From Bacteroidia bacterium (GTDB lineage Bacteria > Bacteroidota > Bacteroidia > Chitinophagales > Saprospiraceae), in NCBI GenBank assembly GCA_030429045.1, contig JAUIEA010000014.1:1-45844 (forward strand): a DNA stretch of 45,844 nt. Direction: 5' to 3'. Shown piece after piece: positions 39,020-45,844 of this stretch. Under the pieces are notes generated by a model. The model was not told where the DNA came from. It searched no databases and was given only the letters and a program-made list of their open reading frames with translations. The position numbers and the translations under genes are program-made. Numbering within the stretch: the stretch's first letter is position 1; each line of letters begins with the position of its first letter.

Positions 39020-39313
39020 ATGTTTCAACGCAATTCTATCGGATGGGGCATGCTCATGGGGATCACGTTCCCGATCGCAGGCCTGGTTTTTCTATGGATC
39101 GTCAATCTGATCTGGACCTCCCTGGATCCGGTAGGGATGAACCTCCCCATCCGTGAACGCACCCTTCTGCTCCTGGTGATCTGCTTGAATCTCATCCCTT
39201 TCCGGCGCTTCAACCACTACCGAAAGGTTGCCAGCCTGAGGGGAGTGGTCACCGTGACGGTCCTCCTGGCGCTGTTCTGGATCGTCCGGTATTACGCCAC
39301 CCTGATCGATTGA
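39020..39313 (+). CDS. small membrane protein (97 aa), unknown function
   Basis: A 97-residue protein with three predicted membrane segments: about residues 9-30 (MGITFPIAGLVFLWIVNLIW is the core), 47-60 (RTLLLLVICLNLIP) and 73-92 (GVVTVTVLLALFWIV), separated by a polar loop with FRRFNHYRKV. I recognise no named family. It lies four bases after surE and three bases before lpxB, and all three are on the same strand. This suggests an envelope function linked to lpxB, which is inference from position only. Confidence 0.72.
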   Translation: MFQRNSIGWGMLMGITFPIAGLVFLWIVNLIWTSLDPVGMNLPIRERTLLLLVICLNLIPFRRFNHYRKVASLRGVVTVTVLLALFWIVRYYATLID

Positions 39314-39316
39314 TCC

Positions 39317-40441
39317 TTGTCACGCCGCATCTACATCATCGCCGGTGAGGCATCCGGAGATCTGCATGCCTCCAATCTGATCCGTTCCCTCCTTCGGCAG
39401 GATTCGACCCTGGAGATCAGGGGCTGGGGTGGTGACCTGATGGAAGAAGCCGGATGTGATGTGGTCAAACACTACAGGGACCTGGCCTTCATGGGATTTA
39501 TCGAGGTGATCCGCAACCTGCCCACCATCCTGGGTAACCTGCGCTTCGCCAAACGAGACATGGAAGCCTTTCGGCCGGATGCGGTCATCTTTGTCGACTA
39601 CCCCGGATTCAACCTGAGGCTGGTGCCCTGGGCCAAGGGAAAGGGTATCCGGACCATCTACTATATCAGCCCTCAATTATGGGCCTGGCATAAAAGCCGG
39701 GTCAAGATCATCCGGAAGGCCGTGGATGACCTCCTGGTGATCCTCCCCTTCGAAGAGGCCTTTTTTGCAGGGGAAGGGGTGAAGGCCCATTTCGTGGGAC
39801 ATCCTCTGGTGGAGGTAGTGGAACAGTTTACCCCGTCCCTGGATGTCCACAAGGAACTGGAACTTTCACCAGATCAGAAGATCATCGCACTTTTGCCGGG
39901 CAGCCGTCGCCAGGAGGTAGAAAACATGTTGCCCATCATGGCTGCCCTGGCGCGGAAATACCCGGATTTCGCCTGGGTGATCGCTGAAGCCCCCGGACTG
40001 GCCGCCGATGTCTATGCCCGGATCCTCGACCAGTACCCGTCCCTGAAGAGTATTCGCGGGAAGACCTATGAACTGTTGTCCCGGGCCCACGCTGCCATTG
40101 TGACCTCTGGTACCGCCACCCTGGAAACAGCGTTGTTCAATGTGCCCCAGGTGGTGGCCTATAAAGGCAGTGCCATTTCATTCTGGATCGCAAAACGGCT
40201 GGTCAGGCTGTCCTATATTTCGCTGGTCAACCTGCTGCTCGACCGGCCGCTGGTGAGGGAACTGATCCAGACCGACCTGACCATCCCTCAGCTGGAGGTC
40301 GCCTTCCAACAATTGCTGGAGGAAGAGTCACGGGCGGCTATGCTCGCCGGATATGAAGAGTTGCGTGCCCGGTTGGGGCAGAAGGAAGCCTCCGATACAG
40401 CCGCCAGGCACATATTGGCAGTGGTGCCCACTCGAAAATAG
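39317..40441 (+). CDS. lpxB: lipid-A-disaccharide synthase
   Basis: A 374-residue peripheral inner-membrane glycosyltransferase that joins UDP-diacylglucosamine and lipid X to make the lipid A disaccharide. Start is the TTG at 39317, four bases after the previous stop; the family N-terminus YIIAGEASGDLHASNLI follows at once. Other blocks are YPGFNLRLVPWAKG, YYISPQLWAWHKSRVK, FVGHPLVEVV, LLPGSRRQEVENMLP and ALVTSGTATLE-like AIVTSGTATLETALFNVPQVVAYK. It ends two bases before the convergent topA stop. The lpxA, C, D, K genes are not in this window. Confidence 0.95.
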   Translation: MSRRIYIIAGEASGDLHASNLIRSLLRQDSTLEIRGWGGDLMEEAGCDVVKHYRDLAFMGFIEVIRNLPTILGNLRFAKRDMEAFRPDAVIFVDYPGFNLRLVPWAKGKGIRTIYYISPQLWAWHKSRVKIIRKAVDDLLVILPFEEAFFAGEGVKAHFVGHPLVEVVEQFTPSLDVHKELELSPDQKIIALLPGSRRQEVENMLPIMAALARKYPDFAWVIAEAPGLAADVYARILDQYPSLKSIRGKTYELLSRAHAAIVTSGTATLETALFNVPQVVAYKGSAISFWIAKRLVRLSYISLVNLLLDRPLVRELIQTDLTIPQLEVAFQQLLEEESRAAMLAGYEELRARLGQKEASDTAARHILAVVPTRK

Positions 40442-40443
40442 GA

Positions 40444-42960
40444 TCACCCTTTTTTGAAGGAGCCGGGTTCCTGCTCGTTGATGATCTTTTTCACATCTTC
40501 GAGGGTGAGCTCAGCCGCTTCCTCAGCGGTCATCTTCCCATCCTTTCCCTTGGGCAATTTGAAGTTCTTCTTCTTGTACTTGATAAAGGGTCCCCATCGG
40601 CCATTTTCCACCGAGATCTTGTCCTTTTCCCATTGATGAATATAGCGGTTGGCCTCCTTGGCTACTTTGGCCTCCAGCAGTTCAATAGCCTGCTCAGGGG
40701 TGAGGTTTTCAAAATCGATCCGGGCAGGCACGTTGGCATAGGTGGATTTCCATTTCACAAAGGGTCCGAATCGGCCCTTTCCCCGGGTCACCGGTTCTCC
40801 TTTCCAGGTGGTCATGGGAGCATCAGCCTTTTGCTTTTCCGTGATCAGCTCGATCGCCCGATCCATATCTACCGACATCGGGTCTTCACCCCTGGCCAGC
40901 GAGATAAACTGGTCGCCGAATTTGACATAGGGGCCAAACCGGCCGGCGCCAATGATCACGGGTTTGCCTTCATGCTCTCCGAGATCTTTGGGGAGTTTGA
41001 ACAGTTCCAATGCTTCTGCCAACTCGATTGAGGTCATGGATTGACCGGCATTCAGATTGGCATAAACCGGCTTTTCATCCTCTCCCAGTTCCTCCGGCTT
41101 GCCGATCTGGACCACTGGTCCAAATCGCGACATGCGGGTCAGAACTGTGCGTCCGGAAGTGGGATCTGTGCCAAGGATGCGTTCTCCGGAAGCCCGGTCC
41201 GCTTCGTTGAGGGTCAACTCGACCTGCTTGTGAAAGGGAGAATAGAATGCTTCCAGCATGGTTTGCCAGGCCTTGGTGCCCTCCGCGATATCATCAAACT
41301 GCTTTTCGATATCGGCGGTGAACTGGTAGTCCATGATCCCCTCAAAATGTTCATCGAGGAACTCCGTCACCAGGATGCCCATATCGGTCGGGAAGAGGTG
41401 GTTTTTTGCAGCGCCGGTGTTTTCGGTCATTGTTTTACCGGTGATCACACCCTTCGCCAGCTCCAGGACCTGGTAGTCCCTCGGTGTGCCTTCACGGGTT
41501 TCCTTGACCACATATCCACGTCCCGGCTCAGTGATCTTGGAGATGGTCGGGGCATAGGTGGATGGTCGGCCGATCCCCAATTCCTCCATTTTTTTCACCA
41601 GGCTGGCTTCTGTATACCGGGCCGGGGGTCGCGTGAAGCGCTCCTGGGCGGTCATGTGCTCCATGGTCAGTTGCTGCCCGACAGAAAGGGGAGGGAGAAT
41701 ACCCTTGGCCTCGTCTTCGTCTTCATCATCGCGCCCCTCGAGATAGACTTTGAGGAAACCGTCAAAGATCAGGACTTCCCCGACGGCTTGCAGGGGTTGT
41801 CCGGGATTTCCCGAAACATCGATGGTGACCGTCGTCTTTTCGAGCTTGGCCTCGGCCATTTGTGAGGCCAGCGATCGTTTCCAGATCAGCTCGTACAAGC
41901 GCTGGAGGTCCCGGTCACCTGTGACCGTGCGGCGTTCCATATAGGTGGGGCGGATGGCCTCGTGTGCCTCCTGGGTATTGGAGCCCTTGCTTTTGAATTT
42001 GCGGGTGCGCACATATTCAGGGCCATATGATTTTTCGATCTCCTGGGCCATGGCGGCAATGGCCATACTGCTCAGATTGAGCGAATCCGTACGCATGTAG
42101 GTGATATGTCCGGACTCGTAAAGCTTCTGGTCGGCGCTCATGGTCCGCTGGACAGAAAAGCCCAGCTTCCGGCTGGCCTCCTGCTGAAGGGTGGAGGTAT
42201 TGAACGGGGGAGCGGGTTTCTTCTTCAGCGGAGATACATTGATATCAGATATCGTAAACGTCGCATCCAGCGCCCCTTCCAGGTAGGCCCGGGCCTCCTT
42301 GGGGTCCTTCAGTCGACCCGGCAGTTCGGCCTTGAGCACTGCCGCCCGCCCGTCAGCATCCAGGACGGTGAATTCGGCCAGTACCCGCCAGAATGCGGAA
42401 GTCTCGAACTTCTGGATCTCCTTGTCTCGATCGACGATGAGCTTGACCGCCACCGACTGTACCCGTCCGGCGGATAATTTGCCACGCACTTTTTTCCACA
42501 ACAGCTCGGATAACTCGAATCCCACCAGTCTGTCCAGTATCCGGCGAGCCTGCTGGGCATCGACCAGGTGGAGGTCTACCGTGCGGGGCACCTGGATGGC
42601 CTTTTGGATAGCCGGCTTGGTGATCTCATGAAACACGATGCGCTTGGTCGTATGCGCATCCAGGCCCAGCACTTCACACAGGTGCCAGGAAATGGCCTCT
42701 CCCTCGCGGTCTTCATCCGTGGCGAGCCAGACCTCTTCGGACTTCTTCACCAGGGCCTTCAACTCCTTGACGACCTTCTGCTTGTCCGGGGTGATGACAT
42801 AGGAGGGAGCGAACGCCTTGTCCACATCGACCCCTTTGTCACCCTTGTCCAGATCACGGATATGACCGTAACTGGATTTGACGGTGAAGTCCTTCCCTAA
42901 ATACTTTTCGATGGTTTTGGCCTTGGCCGGCGACTCAACAATCAGGAGATGTTTGCCCAT
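40444..42960 (-). CDS. topA: DNA topoisomerase I
   Basis: An 838-residue type IA topoisomerase that relaxes negative supercoils. The start at 42960 gives the family N-terminus GKHLLIVESPAKAKTIEKYLG. The TOPRIM domain shows Asp82/Asp84 and Glu86/Glu88 in TDEDREGEA. The active-site Tyr288 is in HITYMRTDSLNL, and the clam domain has GRPSTYAPTISKI. The C-terminus carries repeated Gly-Arg-Phe-Gly-Pro units (GRFGPYVKFGDQFISL, GRFGPFVKW, GRWGPFIKYKKKNFKLPKG), typical of Bacteroidota TopA. No Cys-rich zinc fingers are seen, unlike E. coli. It is a housekeeping gene with no visible lesion. Confidence 0.97.
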   Translation of the reverse strand: MGKHLLIVESPAKAKTIEKYLGKDFTVKSSYGHIRDLDKGDKGVDVDKAFAPSYVITPDKQKVVKELKALVKKSEEVWLATDEDREGEAISWHLCEVLGLDAHTTKRIVFHEITKPAIQKAIQVPRTVDLHLVDAQQARRILDRLVGFELSELLWKKVRGKLSAGRVQSVAVKLIVDRDKEIQKFETSAFWRVLAEFTVLDADGRAAVLKAELPGRLKDPKEARAYLEGALDATFTISDINVSPLKKKPAPPFNTSTLQQEASRKLGFSVQRTMSADQKLYESGHITYMRTDSLNLSSMAIAAMAQEIEKSYGPEYVRTRKFKSKGSNTQEAHEAIRPTYMERRTVTGDRDLQRLYELIWKRSLASQMAEAKLEKTTVTIDVSGNPGQPLQAVGEVLIFDGFLKVYLEGRDDEDEDEAKGILPPLSVGQQLTMEHMTAQERFTRPPARYTEASLVKKMEELGIGRPSTYAPTISKITEPGRGYVVKETREGTPRDYQVLELAKGVITGKTMTENTGAAKNHLFPTDMGILVTEFLDEHFEGIMDYQFTADIEKQFDDIAEGTKAWQTMLEAFYSPFHKQVELTLNEADRASGERILGTDPTSGRTVLTRMSRFGPVVQIGKPEELGEDEKPVYANLNAGQSMTSIELAEALELFKLPKDLGEHEGKPVIIGAGRFGPYVKFGDQFISLARGEDPMSVDMDRAIELITEKQKADAPMTTWKGEPVTRGKGRFGPFVKWKSTYANVPARIDFENLTPEQAIELLEAKVAKEANRYIHQWEKDKISVENGRWGPFIKYKKKNFKLPKGKDGKMTAEEAAELTLEDVKKIINEQEPGSFKKG

Positions 42961-43055
42961 GCTCACTAGAGGATTTTGCCGGAATGCGCTTCCGATGGGG
43001 GGCAAAGGTAAAGAAAATGACCTAGTGCGGTGCGAGACGTCCGGAAATCACCAGA

Positions 43056-43607
43056 TCATTGCTTTCTGGTTGCAGGATCGACCTTTCGCCGCGTTTCCTG
43101 GATCACCTTTGCATTCTGGAGCCGCTCTTCCTGTTCGAGTCGGATGCGTTCCTGGATGACCTCCACCTGACTTTCGAGGTCGACCGGGAGGCCGTTCAGG
43201 TGGCGATGCCAGCTGCGCATGACCACCATTCCCATGTCCTCCGGCAGGTATATGCCCTGGCCCCTGAGATAGTGGGACATCCGGCTTCCTCCTTCAAAAC
43301 CCCAGTTCAGGATGATCCAGCGACCGAGTTTGGGAAAGAGCTTGCGGACGACTTCCGCCTCTTCCTGCTCCCGGAAGAATGCCAGTGATTCTGGTGGGGC
43401 CAGCTTCTCCAGCTGGTCGAATGCATCCTCCAGATCTGTGGGGATATAAACACCGGCGATCTCGGATAAGCGGATGCGTTCCTGATACCGGGCTTCATAC
43501 TCCTCCGCCGAGGAAGGCGGACCTTCGGATCCTCCCTCCTTGGTTTGGCCGAAGGAAATGGACACCAGAAAAAGTGCAAAGCAGAACGAGTGAAGAAATC
43601 TTAACAT
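43056..43607 (-). CDS. DUF6794-type exported protein
   Basis: A 183-residue protein with a signal (HSFCFALFLVSISFGQ). Residues about 55-150 match the DUF6794 pattern: DLEDAFDQLEKLAPPES, RWIILNWGFEGGSRMSHYLRG, then IYLPEDMGMVVMRSWHRHLNG. The C-terminus is an Arg/Glu-rich helix (EVIQERIRLEQEERLQ). The family has no known function. It is the last gene of a minus-strand run of exported proteins. The 146-base gap before it (43608-43753) holds nothing I recognise. Confidence 0.78.
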   Translation of the reverse strand: MLRFLHSFCFALFLVSISFGQTKEGGSEGPPSSAEEYEARYQERIRLSEIAGVYIPTDLEDAFDQLEKLAPPESLAFFREQEEAEVVRKLFPKLGRWIILNWGFEGGSRMSHYLRGQGIYLPEDMGMVVMRSWHRHLNGLPVDLESQVEVIQERIRLEQEERLQNAKVIQETRRKVDPATRKQ

Positions 43608-43753
43608 ATATACACATTAACCTGGGTCAACACTGGATTATTGCTTCATTCGGTTGTTGTCCGGCCTTTCAACAAGGCTGTATGAAAAGGGGGCGGTCCG
43701 AACGGCGGGCCACTTGAGACTGCAAGATACCTTCCCTCCGGGGTTCTAATTGT

Positions 43754-45253
43754 TTAGAAGTCGTTAAAGTATCGCCGGGCATTCCGGTAATACTGGTCCT
43801 GGACACCGGTCGCATCCTGGATATTGATCCCCTGGATATCATTCGCACCCACCTTCTTGTACAGCTCGATCTCCCATCGCGGATTCTGTCGTTCATTGCG
43901 GGCGGTGGAATGCAGCAACTGGAAGTCTCCCGGCGCGAGGTTGGGATTGTAGAAGAGGAATTTCACGTTGCGTTGTCCGGTGAATGGAAACTCGTCGTAG
44001 ATCCAGATCTCATACGGGGGCGCATGTGGCTCATCTTCAACCTGGACGATATCATTGGGCTGGCCATATTTCATCCAGGTATAGCCCCGGTCTGTCTCAA
44101 AGCCGTAGCCAAACCCGGATCGAAACTTCTGATCAACGGCCCGTGCACTGGTCATGTAGGCGGCATAGGCCTTGTCTGGCCGATTGGCATTTTCCTGGAT
44201 AAAATAGGAGAACAGGAGCTGGCGCTTGGACTCGGCTTTCGGGTTTTGGATCGTAGCATTCAGAATGGGAACGTCCTTTTCCGGAATCCTGGCAGCGATG
44301 GCCCGCAGGGAATAGTTGAGGTCTTCCATGGACATGTCATAGAGGAAACTGTCCAGCATTCCGGGTGTGCCCGCTTTCTTTTGGTCATTTTCCGCCCATT
44401 CCAGGTTTGGATTGGACCGCTGGAACGATACGGCGCTGCTGTTGATCAGGTTCAGGTCCTGGTCGCGCACCTCCGTGACCAGTTGGTAATTGCCGGAGGG
44501 GAGGTTCCGGATATCCATCTGCATCAGGATGGGATCCAGCGGACGGGTCTTTCTTGTCTTGGTGATCGCCTGCTGAATGCGGCGGGGTTTGCCATCCCCC
44601 TGGACCCCTTCCAGATAATAGGCAAACTGATAGGTATTCAGTTCCGAGGCAGGAACATGGGCATAGACCTCCTGGTAGAAATAGAGCAATTCTGCGGTAT
44701 GCGGATAATACCGGTGCGGGATGGGCTCCATATAATAGCCGTTCCGGACCAGTGCATTGGTCTCTTTGCTGGCATAGGCTTTGGCCAGCAGGACGGGATC
44801 AGAAAGCTCAAATGCCAGGCCATTCTGATATCCCCCGATCGTCACATCCCTGAAGAATGAAAGGGTATCACTCGCCTGGTGAAGATCGAAGACTTCCATG
44901 TAAACCCGGTATGCTCCTTCCGGTACGGCAAAGCGTCGGACATCCACAAAATCCTGTTCGGGTACAGGCATGCTCGGGCTGTGCAGGACAAAGTGATCAT
45001 ACTGGATGATCTGGCTGTCCCGGCTGAAATAGATCAGCACATCTACCGAGGATCGCCATTGTCCGTCGGGAGTCGGAATACTGGTCAGGCTGCTGCCGCT
45101 GAAATACATCTGCACTTCTACCACCGGCTGCTGCTGGCTGTAAAAACGAGCCAGGTCCACCTGAACCTGGACTTGACCGAACAGAGGAGTGGAGGCCAGG
45201 ACCAGCCCGAACAGGGTCAGGAAGGTCAGTATGCGAAAATGAGGGGCGTACAT
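43754..45253 (-). CDS. GWxTD-domain secreted protein
   Basis: A 499-residue exported protein with signal LFGLVLASTPLFGQ. The N-terminal half is beta-rich (VQVDLARFYSQQQPVVEVQMYF, VLIYFSRDSQIIQYDHFV, RVYMEVFDL). Residues about 385-490 form the GWxTD domain: FGYGFETDRGYTWMKYGQPNDI and PYEIWIYDEFPFTGQRNVKFLFY, a block that marks this Bacteroidota/Acidobacteriota-type family. The signature Gly-Trp-x-Thr-Asp itself is not evident upstream. Family function is unknown. A small lipoprotein gene lies 56 bases upstream on the same strand. Confidence 0.83.
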   Translation of the reverse strand: MYAPHFRILTFLTLFGLVLASTPLFGQVQVQVDLARFYSQQQPVVEVQMYFSGSSLTSIPTPDGQWRSSVDVLIYFSRDSQIIQYDHFVLHSPSMPVPEQDFVDVRRFAVPEGAYRVYMEVFDLHQASDTLSFFRDVTIGGYQNGLAFELSDPVLLAKAYASKETNALVRNGYYMEPIPHRYYPHTAELLYFYQEVYAHVPASELNTYQFAYYLEGVQGDGKPRRIQQAITKTRKTRPLDPILMQMDIRNLPSGNYQLVTEVRDQDLNLINSSAVSFQRSNPNLEWAENDQKKAGTPGMLDSFLYDMSMEDLNYSLRAIAARIPEKDVPILNATIQNPKAESKRQLLFSYFIQENANRPDKAYAAYMTSARAVDQKFRSGFGYGFETDRGYTWMKYGQPNDIVQVEDEPHAPPYEIWIYDEFPFTGQRNVKFLFYNPNLAPGDFQLLHSTARNERQNPRWEIELYKKVGANDIQGINIQDATGVQDQYYRNARRYFNDF

Positions 45254-45309
45254 ATCGTAAGATAAGGGAGTTCGCCTGAAACTCCATGCTGGGCAGGGAG
45301 GAAATTGTG

Positions 45310-45723
45310 TCAGTTGCGCGACAGATTAAACTGGAAGTTCTGCTGATTAATGGTGGTCATCAGAACCAGGTATTGACTGTCGAGTTGCTGGACAATGAAC
45401 TGCAAGGGCACCTGGCCCTCTACCTGGATGGTATCCTGGGAAAAGATGTATTTGGCCACGAACAGGGGGCCACTGGAACTGTTGCCTACCGGAATGGGCA
45501 GATTGGTCGACAGGGACTGATCCTTGGAAAAACTGAAAAAGGTGCCATCCAGGGTTTGCGTTTCCCGCTCATTTCGAAAGGCGGTGATCAGCTCCCATCG
45601 GCCACTGATGATCTCGGGATAAGCACTCCAGACAGGGGCTTCTGCCTCAGACTGGCAACCGGTGCTGAAAAGGGTCAATCCCAAAGACAACAGACAGACA
45701 GCTAGGGGAGTACGCATCATCAT
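45310..45723 (-). CDS. lipoprotein of unknown function (137 aa)
   Basis: A 137-residue lipoprotein; signal LAVCLLSLGLTLFSTGC with lipobox STGC. The mature part (SGRWELITAFRNERETQTL, FFSFSKDQSLSTNLPI, IQVEGQVPLQFIVQQLDSQYLVL) has the strand pattern of lipocalin-like domains found in Bacteroidota lipoproteins. Three consecutive ATG codons begin the frame, so the exact start is uncertain by two residues. It lies between the GWxTD gene and a partial gene on the same strand. Confidence 0.7.
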   Translation of the reverse strand: MMMRTPLAVCLLSLGLTLFSTGCQSEAEAPVWSAYPEIISGRWELITAFRNERETQTLDGTFFSFSKDQSLSTNLPIPVGNSSSGPLFVAKYIFSQDTIQVEGQVPLQFIVQQLDSQYLVLMTTINQQNFQFNLSRN

Positions 45724-45755
45724 GATAAGGCGAAGATAGAACGAAGTCGGCCAAT

Positions 45756-45844
45756 TTAGGATATGTCCCCGGTATGTTTCTCCGCAGTCAGTTCGAGCAG
45801 GGTGATTTCGGGCAGAATACCCACCCGTCCCGGATAGCCCAGAA
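45756..45844 (-). CDS. C-terminal end of a gene continuing past the window, possibly a metallophosphoesterase
   Basis: On the minus strand a frame enters from the window edge and ends at TAA (45758-45756). It encodes LGYPGRVGILPEITLLEL followed by TAEKHTGDIS. The PEITLL block resembles the extreme C-terminus of Bacteroidota calcineurin-like phosphoesterases (consensus PPEITLITL). Only about 28 residues are visible, so the family is a guess. Confidence 0.4.
   Translation of the reverse strand, partial: LGYPGRVGILPEITLLELTAEKHTGDIS

Overview
The window looks like chromosome from a moderately GC-rich Bacteroidota, plausibly of the Saprospiria/Lewinella type, though that rank is a guess. The evidence for the phylum is a type IX secretion (T9SS) C-terminal sorting domain, matches to the Bacteroidota promoter element TAnnTTTG, the lptD / amidase / MCE neighbourhood, GWxTD, DUF6794 and DUF6438 proteins, and many small lipoproteins. 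No tRNA, rRNA, CRISPR array, transposase or phage gene was recognised.

Layout. 1-4173: an ApbE end, a DnaQ-like exonuclease, then two MbnP-like lipoproteins and a di-haem MbnH/MauG-like peroxidase, which together form a candidate copper-protein maturation cassette. 4174-5005: a gap with a candidate promoter-hairpin-terminator small RNA and a tiny repeat-containing lipoprotein. 5006-11436: an exporter, a membrane protein, MurB, a beta-barrel protein, WaaA and a heptose-7-P kinase, i.e. envelope and lipopolysaccharide core functions. 11545-17919: three tandem paralogous secreted proteins, the middle one lacking the N-terminal half. The C-terminal sorting domain, terminator and downstream leader of the first are duplicated at the end of the third. 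18031-20655: two repeat blocks either side of one WG-repeat/TonB-domain gene. The blocks are built from degenerate 7-8 nt tandem words and many short perfect hairpins. 20653-25265: valS, a lipoprotein and lysA on the minus strand. 25369-29497: an ECF sigma factor with a small membrane partner, a GNAT protein, an OmpA-type lipoprotein and a DUF6438 protein. 29494-34567: lptD, with the divergent cell-wall amidase and MCE lipid-transport protein. 34672-45844: a secreted protein, gamma-glutamyltransferase, holA, surE, lpxB, topA and a minus-strand run of secreted proteins including GWxTD.

Most genes serve the envelope. lpxB, waaA, the heptose kinase, lptD and possibly the MsbA-like exporter belong to lipopolysaccharide synthesis and export. 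murB, lysA and the amidase belong to peptidoglycan. Most genes are packed very tightly, with several convergent pairs separated by 0-6 bp or overlapping, which makes the two repeat-filled gaps near 18-20.6 kb stand out. These gaps and the recombining T9SS paralog cluster beside them are the least ordinary part of the window. The MbnP/MbnP/MbnH cassette is the most interesting biochemical unit.
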